This document shows positions 22,083 to 33,350 of a DNA stretch of 64,000 nt, in pieces. Within the stretch, counting starts at the first letter, position 1, and the number at the start of each line of letters is the position of its first letter. The notes under the pieces are model-generated. The model searched no databases and was not told where the DNA came from. It worked only from the letters and a program-made list of their open reading frames with translations. Both the position numbers and the translations under genes were made by a program. The stretch covers positions 682,001-746,000 of the forward strand of contig NC_056046.1 of NCBI RefSeq assembly GCF_004379255.2, read 5' to 3'. This DNA is from Salvia splendens. Its lineage: Eukaryota > Streptophyta > Magnoliopsida > Lamiales > Lamiaceae.

Positions 22083-23535
22083 GATTTCTAGTTTCCTATG
22101 TGAAGATTTTGTTTAATGTTGTTATTAATCTGCTTATATGAACTTTTAGTTGTCAACTTGTTAGTTCTTAAAATAGTCAAATTCTGACCAATGTTATAAT
22201 ATTTGAAATTGAGAAGTTTCATTTTTTTATGTCTATCATTTATATACAAATCGTGTCTTTTGGTGATGCTGCAGAAGGATGTTGCAATAGAATATGTGAA
22301 ATTGTTCCATCTCGTTAGTTGTTTTTCGTTTATTTTGTTGACTATGTCACTTTTTTATATCGATTTAAGTGACACAGGTTTAAACAAAAACCATTATTCA
22401 ACGCAATTATTGGATTATAGTATAATTAGACGCGCTATCACGGAAGAAAACAATATAATGAAGTGGCAGATACGACCACACTTGCTATTTTATTTATTGT
22501 GGGAATTTGTTAATAGGTAAACTTACGAAAAATCTGTAATACTCCTACTTGGTCAAATTATGGTTAGTCATTAAATTTTAATAAGTTATTAATGTGATGA
22601 TTTTGAAATTTTTGCAATCATCCCAGAAATTCAGATTTAGGAAAAATCATAGGTATCTAACTTGGTATTATGTGAATATTGAGGTTGGGCCGAATGTGTT
22701 CGATAAAATGTTTTAAAACCTGTGTCTTGAAATATAGGAAACATTTGGGCTTAAAAATATAAGCCCACTCCTAATTCCAAAAGCCCAATGGGAGAATCAC
22801 ATAATATAGTACAAACCTATAATTTATTTCATAATTTGGCCCAAAACAAACTTAACTTTTTTTTTCTCAAATACAATGGTCGAGTAAATTCTTTCAAACA
22901 AAACTTTAAATGGTATAATTTTTGGAGTAATAAAATTGTTCCAAATAGAAAATACTACACTTAAATGAAAAGATGCAGTCAGATTATACATAACTTCCAT
23001 GATTTTAGTATTATTATAAAATTGATATAAAGTAAGTATTATACTATAAATTAAATAATTTATTAAAGTTCGTACTGACTATCAAGAATTTTCCATGCTT
23101 GAGTGGGCTTCAAACATTTTTGAATTTTTGACCATATAAGTTATAATATCCGAAATTATCATTCAAAAAATCCTTTCAATAATTGATTATATATAAAGTC
23201 AATTTTAATCAATTTTCTAATAAAGTAGCAAAGAATTTCATCGGGTTTGTCTTGACTTTTATGTTATTATATTAAAATTGAAGACGCGCAGCCTTTACTA
23301 AAGACATCGATATTTATGGGAGTATTATTGTAATTTGGACGTGGTGATGGAACTAATCTGTTTGAAATAATTTAGAAAAAAACGACCTAATAACAATAGT
23401 TATTTTTCTCGAAGTTGACTATAATATTTTTGAATCTAAGTCTAATCATATCAACTTAAACTTAGTGCTAACACAATATTTTATTTCTCTCGTACATGTG
23501 ACAATGATAATGGTGAATTAATTAGTCAAACTCCT
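22083..23535. other. Intergenic, between P450 D and E
   Basis: No gene. It contains D's promoter region and two blocks shared with the B upstream region (about 22370-22530 and 22680-22860). The rest is AT-rich and unrecognised. Confidence 0.5.
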
Positions 23536-25168
23536 TCATGCAAAAGGTCGATTAACAATGGGAATCAAACGCAAAGGGTGTTTCCGATGAACACCGGCGC
23601 CGAAGCCCTCTGTCATATCCAATTCTTCTGCTTTCATCCCATTTGGCATTTCCCAGTCGAAATGATAGAGAAGCATTGCAAGCGGATGCTCAACATTGGC
23701 AAGCCCGAACAACATGCCAGGGCAGATTCTCCGTCCTGCACCAAAGGGTATGTATTCGAGATTGCTCCCGTTGAAATCAAGGGATCTTTCTTCGAATCTC
23801 TCGGGTATAAACATCTCTGGATCGTTCCAATACTCAGGGCATGCATTCACCATCACTCTGGTTCCTGCTGGGATTTCGTAACCATTGATTTCACATCTTT
23901 GGGAGTTCAATTTGGGGAATAAAAGTGGGGCCGGTGGGTGCAATCTCAGAGTTTCTTTGATAATTAATTTGAGGTATTTCAGGTCATGGAACTTTTCTTC
24001 GTCTATATGTGATCCCTCGCTGTCAAAAACCTTTCTGACCTCTTGTTGAGCTTTGATGAGTTTGCTAGGGTTTCTTATCAGTTCTGACATTGCCCATTCT
24101 ATAGTAGTAGTTGACGTGTCAGTTCCCGCAAAAAACATATCCTGAAATGGTAACGATTCTGTCAAATTTATGCATCATTGCCCAAATCCATAAAATCCTT
24201 TAATAAAAAATGACCAAAGTGAACAACTAGATATAATCCATGCACCATCATTAGAAGATTTTTAATTACCTCTTCCGTCCACGATTAAGAGTCTCAAATT
24301 TCATTTTTTCATCCGTTCACGACTTTGGTATAAGAAACAAAAAAAGAGCACATACCAGTAGCACTGCCTTGACATTGTCCATAGTTAAAGTCCCATCTTT
24401 TTCAAATCTGAGGAGAATATCCAAGAAACCTTCAAACTTGGCATCATCATCGCCGTCGTCCGCGGCCGCTCTCTGCTGCTCGATCATGCCATCGAGCACC
24501 TCATCCAATTTACGGCGTAACCATCGGATCCTGAACCGGGCTCCGGTGATCAACGGCAGCAATTTGACTGATGGATAGAGATCCGCCATCATGAATCCCG
24601 TACCTAACTTTGTCGATTCCGTGATAATAGAAATCATCATCTCACGCTGCTTGGTTTTGGCCTTATTCACGGCCGCCCTCACGATGACGTCGTACGACGA
24701 CATGTAAAGCCTCTCCGACAGATCAACCGCCAAGCCTTGGCGCGAAGCAATCCATTGACACATGTTCATGCTTTCCTCCTCTCTTATGCCGCGGACGGTG
24801 CAGATCTTCCGGAGGTGGCGCCAGTAGTCGCCGTGGGGGGAGGTGGTGATGCCGGTGGAGTCGTAGGCCAGCTCCTCCGTCGCCAGCATCTGAGGCCGGT
24901 TCGCGAAATTGGTGTCGTGAGTTCTCATCACTTCCTTTGCGAATTCGGTGGACGAGACGATGAGGAAGTGGAGCTCGCCGAGCTGGAGACGCATTAAGGG
25001 GCCGTGTGTGGCGGCGAGGGAACGGAACAGGCGGTGGGGGCCGGAGGAGTCGCGGAGCATGAGGTGGAGGTTGCCGATGAGAGGGAGGGGTTTGGGGCGG
25101 GGGATGTGTGAGTAACTCTTTGCTGATTTTGAGATTGTGAGAGATTTGACAAACATGAAGAGGAAGAT

Positions 25169-25696
25169 GTTGAGAAAACCGGGTAATTTTCTCTCAAATA
25201 GTGAAATGAACCGATTCAGTAATTTCAGAGTTAACCCAATGGGGTCTACTCGATAAAATTACTTCTCCAAATAAATTCTTTGGAAAGACTGGCGAGGATA
25301 CTGTCCCTCTTAAATACCAGATTCCTAACAGAATTTATCAGTCGGTGTATTTATCACAATATAAAAACACCCAAAAGAACCGTACAAAACACTACTACCA
25401 AACCCGCAAATAATATTGAATACAATACTACTACAGAAAATAAACCCAGAAATAAATGCGGAACAAAATAGATAATAAAGAAAGAACACACCCGGAACTT
25501 TGATAACGGAGTTCGGCCAAATTGCCTACGTCTCCGAGCACCCTCTGCAGAGCCCGCTTATATTTAGACGGAGAAGAGAATACAATATTTGAGGTACATT
25601 ACAAATGAGGGAGGAGTGCCCCTTTTATAGGCAGCCACTCCCCCCAATTTCCTAATGCCCACCGATGTGGGACAAAATAATTGTCAAAATTCAACA
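25169..25696 (-). repeat. 3' LTR of the copia element
   Basis: 528 bp, TG...CA ends, about 97% identical to 29873-30401 by eye. A cluster of changes lies near 25420-25460. Confidence 0.9.
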
Positions 25697-25786
25697 AATC
25701 TCCACCTTGACAAAATTTCAAATCTCACCGAACACAAATCTTCTCCATCCAAACAAACGACTCGCGGTGCTTTCATATTGACGCAG

Positions 25787-28360
25787 TCAAGCGCCAGCTC
25801 CAAATCGCAGAATATTAACCAAGTCCAAACAATGTTCAAACTTGGCTCTCGTTACCACCTTGGTCAACATATCTGCAGGATTCTCCAAAGTAGGAACCTT
25901 TCGGATGACAATTTCCTCTTCTTCGAGAATTTCCCGCACAAAATGATAGCGAACATCAATGTGCTTCGTCCTTGCATGAAAGACCTGATTCTTTGCTAAA
26001 TGAATAGCACTTTGGCTGTCAGAATATACTTCTAGTTGTTTCTGACCAACACCTAATTCTTTCAGCAACCCATAAAGCCAAATTGCCTCCTTCACAGCTT
26101 CAGTAATGGCCATGTACTCTGCCTCTGTCGTAGACAAAGCTACCGTTGACTGCAAGGTAGACTTCCAACTAATTGGCGCACTCGCTAAAGTGAACAAATA
26201 GCCCGTAGTAGATCTTCGCTTATCCAAATCACCAGCATAGTCGGAATCACAATATCCAACTGCAAAATGACCAAGTGATTTATCCTGCTCAAACAACAAA
26301 CCAATATCTACAGTATCTTTGATATACCGCAGGATCCATTTCACAGTTTGCCAATGACCCTTGCCTGGATCATGCATGTATCTGCTCACAGTACCAACGG
26401 CATGTGAAATGTCTGGTCTTGTACACACCATTGCATACATCAAGCTTCCAACTGCGTTAGCATAGGGAACTTTCGCCATATATTCTCGCTCATCTTCCAT
26501 TTTTGGAGATAACTGAGAACTAAGTTTCAAATGAGGAGCAAGCGGGGTACTTACAGGTTTGGAATCATCATTTATACCAAAACGCTGTAGTACTTTGGTC
26601 AAATATTGCTTCTGTGTCAGCCAAAGCTTGCCTCCCTCTCTATCCCTTGTAATCTCCATACCGAGAATCTTCTTGGCTTTCCCCAAATCCTTCATCTCGA
26701 ACTCTTTACTCAATTGAGCCTTCAATCTGTCAATTTCAACTTGGCTCTTTGATGCTATCAGCATATCATCAACGTATAAGAGTAGGTAGATGTAGGAACC
26801 ATCTTGAAGTCTGCGCAAATACACACAGTGGTCGTATTTGCTTCTTGTGTACATCTGATCCTTTATAAACTTGTCAAACCGTTTGTACCACTGTCTTGAA
26901 GACTGCTTCAATCCGTACAACGATTTGTTCAACTTGCAAACCCAATTTTCTTTACCAGCAACCTTGAATCCCTCCGGTTGGGTCATATAGATTTCCTCCT
27001 TCAGATCACCGTGTAAAAACGCGGTCTTCACATCAAGTTGAGCTAGCTCCAAATTCAACTGCGCTACCAAAGCCAACAAAATTCTAATGGAGGAATGTTT
27101 AACAACAGGAGAAAATACCTCATTGTAATCAATTCCCTCCTTCTGGGCGTAGCCTTTAGCTACCAATCTTGCTTTGTAGCGAACATCATTTCTGTCAGGA
27201 AATCCCTCTTTCTTTGCAAAAACCCATTTACATCCAATTACCTTCCTGCCTTCCGGCAATGGCATCAGCTTCCATGTCTTGTTCTTCTGAAGAGATTGCA
27301 TCTATTCTTCCAAAGCACCTTTCCAACCATCGCTTTCTGAACTTTCAATAGCTTTCGAAAAGATACATGGAACATCATCAACAACTGGAAGCGCATATGC
27401 TACCATATCCGCAAATCGAGCAGGTTTCTTATTTTCCCGCCTCGTTCGCCTGACTGCAATTGGCTCTGATTGCTGCGAAGGTTCTTGGGGTGGAACCTCT
27501 TCATCATCCGACTCTTCTTCTTCCATAGGAGAGTCATTTGTGGTGTTCGTAGTTGGGATCACAACTGCTTCTTCGAACTCCACATGCTTCGGTGTATACT
27601 CCACCTGCTGCGAAGTATCACTACTATTTGGATTTACCTTATTCAACATGGAAGATTCATCAAAGGTAACATCCCTACTTACAATCGTCTTCTTAGACTC
27701 CAAACACCATAACCGATATCCTTTAACACCAGCACTGAAACCCATAAACAAAGCCTTCTTTGCACGTGGATCCAATTTTGACTCAGTCACATGATAATAT
27801 GCAATAGAACCAAAAATACGCAAAGAATCATAATCAGTTGCTGGTTTACCGGACCATACCTCTAAAGGAGTCTTGCCATAAATGGCAGAACATGGCAAAC
27901 GATTGACAATGTGTTGAGCGTATGTGATGGCCTCAGCCCAAAATTTTCTGTCTAGCCCAGCATTAGACAGCATACAACGAACTTTCTCCACTAGTGTTCG
28001 ATTCATACGCTCTGACACTCCATTCTGCTGTGGTGTATTTCTCACTGTGAAGTGCCGAACTATGCCACACTCTTGGCATGCATCTTGGAAAGGATCACTC
28101 TTGTATTCTCCACCGTTGTCAGATCGGAGAACCTTGATCTTCCTCCCCATCTGATTTTCAACTTGAGCTTTCCATTTCAGAAAAATCCCAAGGACTTCAT
28201 TTTTGCTCTTCATAGTGTACACCCAAACTCTCCTGGAAAAATCATCAACAAAAGTGACAAAATAGTGTCTACCTCCAAGTGACGGAGTCTTGGCATGTCC
28301 CACACACATCTGAGTGCACGTAATCCAGAATTCCCTTCGTATTATGGATTGCAGTGCCAA
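25787..28360 (-). pseudogene. Copia pol: integrase core, reverse transcriptase, RNase H
   Basis: One frame from about 28283 down to 25787 with a TAG at 27299-27301. Upstream of the stop is the integrase core (KTPSLGGRHYFVTFVDDFSRR, DNGGEY, RHFTVRNTPQQNGVSER). Downstream are RT ([26 protein letters not shown]) and RNase H ([27 protein letters not shown]). The TAG sits at the junction between the variable linker and RT, directly before [10 protein letters not shown]. As it stands the copy cannot make a full pol protein without suppression. Confidence 0.88.
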
Positions 28361-29195
28361 ATTTCACTCTTCGATGTTTTCCCAGAACACAATGCTCGCA
28401 AAACTCTAATTTGCAAGACTTCGTACCTTTCAATAATCCTTGCTTGGCGAGAATTTGCAATGATCTCTCACCAGCATGTCCCAATCGCATATGCCAAAGC
28501 TTCGTCGCCTCTGCATCCTTCTTGTTACTCGAAGTTGCAGTTGCTACTGTCCCAACAACTGTACTACCTTGGTAGTAATACAAATTGTTCTTCCTCACAC
28601 CTTTCAGCATCACCAATGCTCCTGAAGTTGCTTTAAGAATTCCATCTCGCATCATCACAACTAGGCCTTTAGATTCTAGGGCCCCCAATGAGATGAGATT
28701 CTTCTTCAACTGGGGCACGTACCGCACATCCTTCAAAATTCTGGTGGATCCATCCTGATTCCGTAGCTTGATTGAGCCTATCCCGGCTGTCTTACATGGA
28801 CTGTCATTCCCCATGTAAACAAGTCCGCCATTGAGTTCTTCGAAATCAAAGAACCACTCCCTGATGGGACACATATGATAGGTGCAACCTGAATCCAATA
28901 TCCACTCGTCTGGATGCGATGTTGAAGGTGAAACCGTCAAAGAACAATCTGACTCCGCATCATTTTTGCATTCAGCAACATTTGCATCTTGCGAAGCCTT
29001 TTCTTTCTTCTTCAACTTTGGGCAGTCTTTCTTCCAATGTCCTTTCTCATAACAGAAAGCACACTCATCTTTGGCAACTCGTCTTTTCGATTTGGACCTT
29101 CCTCTTCTCTCCTTTGATCGGCCTTGTTGACGACCTCTTGCCACTAATGCTTCATCTGTAACTGCTTTGCCTTTCATTTTATCTGCCTTTCGCAA
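28269..29195 (-). pseudogene. Copia gag zinc knuckle, protease and start of integrase
   Basis: This frame holds the zinc knuckle CAFCYEKGHWKKDC, the protease motif WILDSGCTYHM and the GAG-pre-integrase region (LWHMRLGHAGERSL, CEHCVLGKHRRVKF). It loses the frame at about 28283, where one extra base shifts integrase into the next frame. Confidence 0.85.
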
Positions 29196-29196
29196 T

Positions 29197-29799
29197 TCAT
29201 TGACTATACAAAGCAGAACATACAGTATCTAAAGACACATTCTCTTTACCATGGAGTAATGTGGTCTCCAGATGTTCAAATTCATCAGGTAGAGACGACA
29301 ACAACATCAATGCCAGATCCTCATCCTCAAATTTCACATCTAAATTTAGCAGGTCTGCTACTAATTGGTTAAACAAAGTAATGTGTTCATTCATAGTGGT
29401 ACCTGGTCGGTATTTAAATCGGAACAACCTTTTCTTCATAAGGAGCTTATTCTGACCACTCTTCTTCAGAAATTTGTCCTCCAGTGTCTTCCACAATCTA
29501 TGTGCAGAAGTCTCATTCTTGACAGCATACTTCTGCTCCCTGGACAGACACGACCGAATTGTTCCACAAGCTAACCGATTTATGGTACTCCAATTTTTAT
29601 CATCTATATCTTCTGGTTTCTTTTCTTCAATGGCAATGTCAAGACCTTGCTGGAAAAGAGAGTCTAGAACCTCCCCCTGCCACATACCAAAATGGCCAGT
29701 ACCGTCAAATATCTCCACCGTCAATTTCATATTTGACAATGGAAACCTCGACCACGATGACGAAGAACTAGCCTTGTTTTCTTGATCATTACCCGCCAT
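29197..29799 (-). pseudogene. Copia gag, N-terminal part
   Basis: 200 aa starting MAGNDQENKASSSSSWSRF, with the UBN2-type gag domain (FDGTGHFGMWQGEV, LWKTLEDKFLKKS, LLSSLPDEFEHLETTLL). It stops at VCSALYSQ. One extra base near 29205 separates it from the frame that continues with the zinc knuckle. Confidence 0.85.
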
Positions 29800-29872
29800 T
29801 ACAGACTCAAAATAAAGTATTCAATATTACAAACAAATAGAACCAAGGATGAACCTTGGCTCTGATACCACT

Positions 29873-30401
29873 TGTTGAGAAAACCGGGTAATTTTCTCTC
29901 AAATAGTGAAATGAACCGATTCAGTAATTTCAGAGTTAACCCAATGGGGTCTACTCGATAAAATTACTTCTCCAAATAAATTCTTTGGAAAGACTGGCGA
30001 GGACACTGTCCCTCTTAAATACCAGATTCCTAACAGAATTTATCAGTCGGTGTATATATCACAATATAAAAACACCCAACAGAACCGTACAAAACACTAC
30101 TACCAAACCCGCAAATAATATTGAATACAATATCCAAACAGAAAATAAACCAAGAAATAAATGCGGAACAAAATAAATAATAAAGAAAGAACACACCCGA
30201 AACTTTGATAACGGAGTTTGGCCAAATTGCCTACGTCTCCGAGCACCCTCTGCAGAGCCCGCTTATATTTAGACGGAGAAGAGAATACAATATTTGAGGT
30301 ACATTACAAATGAAGGAGGAGTGCCCCTTTTATAGGCAGCCACTCCCCCCAATTTCCTAATGCCCACCGATGTGGGACAAAATATTTGTCAAAATTCAAC
30401 A
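29873..30401 (-). repeat. 5' LTR of the copia element
   Basis: 529 bp, TG...CA. The primer-binding site lies directly inside at about 29855-29870. Confidence 0.9.
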
Positions 30402-30455
30402 GAAGAGGAGAAAGGGAAGAAGAGCTATGAGAGTTGAGAGGATGCTAAACTCCAT

Positions 30456-31370
30456 GGTTTGCAAGTTCTCTAGTTTTCTGATGTGAAATTTTTGTATGAG
30501 GTTATTCATCTATTTATAGCCTAAAATTTTGTCAACTTGCATGTTAATTGTTTTGTCAATGATTTATTTGGTAAATTGACCTCTAGTGCACACCAAACAG
30601 TTGGAGAACTCATCCTAAAAGACTGGTCTGTTAGAATAAAGAACTTATTTAGTCTATAAATCGTACACCGTTGCTCTTAACTTATTTAGTCTATAAATCG
30701 TACACCGGTTGCTCTTACGGCCGGTATGAGATATTGAGTCCGTAACATGATTCACATGATGGTTCTACCATATGTAAATAGGAGTAGTTTTATCAATAAT
30801 ACATTACATGTTGTACTTTGTAAGAGTATAATTGTTACTCCCCCATCCGCAAAATATTGTACAAGTTTGACTCGGCACGGGTTTTAAGAAATGTGAAGAA
30901 AAGTGAGTAGAAAAAGTTAGTGGAATGTAGGTCCCACATTTATATATTTGTTTTATAATAAAATGTGAGTGTAATGAGTTAGTGGAAAGTATTGTCCATT
31001 TACCAAAATTGAAAAAAAAGGTGAAGTGGACAACATTTTACGGAAGGATCAAAATGACAAAACTAGACAACATTTCACGGACGGAGAGAGTACTAAGATA
31101 TTATATGTATCAATTTAGGTTTCTTAAGAATAGAAAACTTAAAAATTAATTATCATTGTTACTACTAGTTTTTAGCCCGATGGAAAAACTCATAACCCAA
31201 ACATTTGGATAAGCATTTGACAAATCTAATACACAATAAAATTTTATTTCAATTAGTCCACAATCTGAATAGGTAAGCTTCTTAGTTAGTAATTAGTTCG
31301 GTCAGTGATTTAATAATCCCTACTATTAATTAATTAATCTTTCGTGTGGATTCAATACAAGTGTCCCATC
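30456..31370. other. Upstream region of P450 E
   Basis: No gene. It contains a short tandem duplication (CTTATTTAGTCTATAAATCG twice, about 30645-30710) and a Stowaway-like MITE. Confidence 0.5.
30838..31090. mobile_element. Stowaway-like MITE
   Basis: The left end CTCCCCCATCCGC and right end GGACGGAGAGAG are flanked by TA. 253 bp. Confidence 0.85.
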
Positions 31371-32338
31371 CAGTGGCGGACACACACACATGAAGAGAGG
31401 GGCTTAAGCCCCTCCCAAACTTTTTTTAAAAAAATATTTTTACTTCAAAATTATTTAAATTTTCTTTGAAAGTAACTTCAGTCCTCACCAAGTTAAAGTG
31501 TTAGATGTCTAAATTGTTGGAATTTAACTGGAAGGAGGGACTGAAATTGAAAATTGCAGCGAAAAAATGTATATAACAATGGCCGCCGTATTGTTGGGGT
31601 TGGGAAGAAGATGGAAATAACAAAAAAGTTGTTTAATGAATATAAAAATAATAATAGTAATAAAATCTGGAAAGACAATCTCTTATCCCTATTGAAACGT
31701 GTTCCACTTTTTATAACAATATAAGTATAACACTTAAATTTGAAATCGTTTCTACAAATTATACTTGACTAACGATTTTATGGCTCTTCTTTACCACTTT
31801 AATTGGTGAGTCCATTTTTCCCTTTTTCTTTTGTCATAGTTATTGTATTACATTCGTAAGGTTAATTTACATAGTATTTTATGGTTTATTGAACTATTTA
31901 AAAGTTTTTTTGTGTGGTTTTCATAATTTTAATTTCTTATAGAAAGTAAACTTACATTCTAATATTCTTATAGAAAATAAACTACATTTCTAGGAGTAAA
32001 GTTTACATTTTTAATTAATTTAGTAATTTTTTCTTATATAGAAATGGAATATTTTTTTTTGAAAAAATGTGAAAGGGTAATTATTCATCTTCTATCTTCT
32101 CTACGTGCTAGAATTGTTGAATTAGTGGAAATCAGTATGCAAGAAGTTGAATTGGATTTGAATTATAGTATTTATGTTGGCACTTTATGTATTAAATATT
32201 TATACAATTTTATTATTGTTGTTGAGATTTTTAATATATATATATATTAATTTATATATTAATATAGTATATATTAATATTGATAATGAAAAATTTTAGT
32301 AAAGCCCCTGCTCAAATTTATTTTTGCGTCCGCCACTG
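31371..32338. mobile_element. Non-autonomous hAT element
   Basis: The left end CAGTGGCGGACACAC and right end, read inward CAGTGGCGGACGCAA, are short inverted repeats, followed on both sides by a GGGGCTT motif. The 8-bp target duplication is GTCCCATC (31363-31370) against GTCTCATC (32339-32346), one mismatch. 968 bp, AT-rich, no transposase. Confidence 0.85.
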
Positions 32339-32346
32339 GTCTCATC

Positions 32347-33350
32347 GTATTATGTTTACTCCTTATTCTGTTGACCGTGTTGGTTGTTAATTTACAATTA
32401 AGTCAATTACATCTCTCTAAAATTCTTGACAATTGAGTTAATTGTATCTCTCCAACATGACGCCATTTTATTTCAAACTTATTGGTAACAATACATCAAA
32501 AGGGGCATTTACTCGGTGTTAAACATACCGGCAATGCATAGAATAAATTCATGAGGCTCCCTCCTAAAATCAACTCGCAATAGAATGGAATCATATAGGA
32601 TTGGAAATTTCTAACCTATAAAAAAATTATTTCAATTAGCCGCAAATCCGGATTGGACAAACGTGAAGTCTGATAGGTCGACCGCCACCACATAGTACTT
32701 TATAGAAAATTTCAGTTGTCACCTTATTAGTTTCTGTGACAGCTGATTTAATATATGAGTACTAAATCAACCTTAATTAGATGATTCACATGGGTGCGAA
32801 AGTGTCCCATCATGTTAGCTTATTTGCCTTGTTTTGTTGACCATGTTACTTGTAATTTACTAGAAAAAGTCATCTTTTATCTTATTTTAATTCATACTCC
32901 CTCCTCCGTCCCACTTTAGCAATTTCATTGAGTTTTGCGCGAGTTTAAAGAATTAAAAAAAAAGTTAGCAAAAAAAATTAGTTAGTACATAGCCCACATA
33001 TTTGAACATGTTCGATTGAATAATATGGAGAGCATTTTTAGTAGTACTCCATGGTTAGGTCAAATTATGGTTAAGTTTGAAAATCAATTAATATCATCCA
33101 TCATTTTGATACTTTTAGTTTATTATCCCATGAACTTGGATTTATGGCAATCAGAAAATATTACGTGGACAATACACCCAGTCACTTAAACGATCGATGT
33201 CGTTCGTCTCACAACAAAATGACGCCATTTTATTTCAAACTTGTGGTATATGAAATGACATTTACTTTAAGTGATAAAATATAAAGAACCATTCTAAATT
33301 AACAAATACTATCACTCAAAGTAAATCCTCCCTAAATTAATTAATCACCT
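32347..33350. other. Intergenic, between the hAT element and P450 F
   Basis: No gene. A truncated Stowaway-like left end (CTCCCTCCTCCGTCCC, about 32897) has no matching right end. The last ~50 bp before 33351 (CTATCACTCAAAGTAAA) recur after the stop codons of the other copies and probably form the 3' UTR. Confidence 0.5.

Larger units (their letters stand above)
25169..30401 (-). mobile_element. Ty1/copia retrotransposon (Tork-like) in P450 E
   Basis: Minus-strand element. The 5' LTR is 29873-30401 and the 3' LTR 25169-25696, both starting TGTTGAGAAAACC and ending TTCAACA. The 5-bp target duplication GAAGA is exact (25164-25168 and 30402-30406). The primer-binding site next to the 5' LTR reads TGGTATCAGAGCC on the minus strand, complementary to initiator tRNA-Met. 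The polypurine tract is AAGGTGGAGATT next to the 3' LTR. Domain order gag, protease, integrase, RT, RNase H is that of Ty1/copia. The LTRs differ at about a dozen positions, so it is older than the Tat element in this window. The frame is broken in three places. Confidence 0.93.
23536..30455 (-). pseudogene. CYP71D-like P450 copy E, split by a copia retrotransposon
   Basis: The start codon is at 30455 and the first 18 codons (MEFSILSTLIALLPFLLF) run to 30402. The copia element 25169-30401 follows, and exon 1 resumes at 25163 in the same frame with LFMFVKSLTISKSAK and ends at 24356. Exon 2 is 24141-23536. Even without the insertion the copy has damage: 11 codons (ELFSARRVRSF in C) are missing after KICTV near 24795, and five codons of the WALARD segment are missing near 23840, in the loop before PERF. 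Heme loop FGAGRRICPG, KETLR and the I-helix AGTDTS remain. Both deletions keep the frame, so the gene may have been translated for a time. The insertion now removes it from its anchor and promoter. Confidence 0.88.

Noticed and set aside
29855..29872. TGGTATCAGAGCC (minus strand) as part of a tRNA gene
   Set aside because: It is the primer-binding site of the copia element. No cloverleaf surrounds it.
32897..33060. Eleventh Stowaway-like MITE
   Set aside because: A clear left end, but no matching right end and no second TA at the expected distance. At most a truncated copy.
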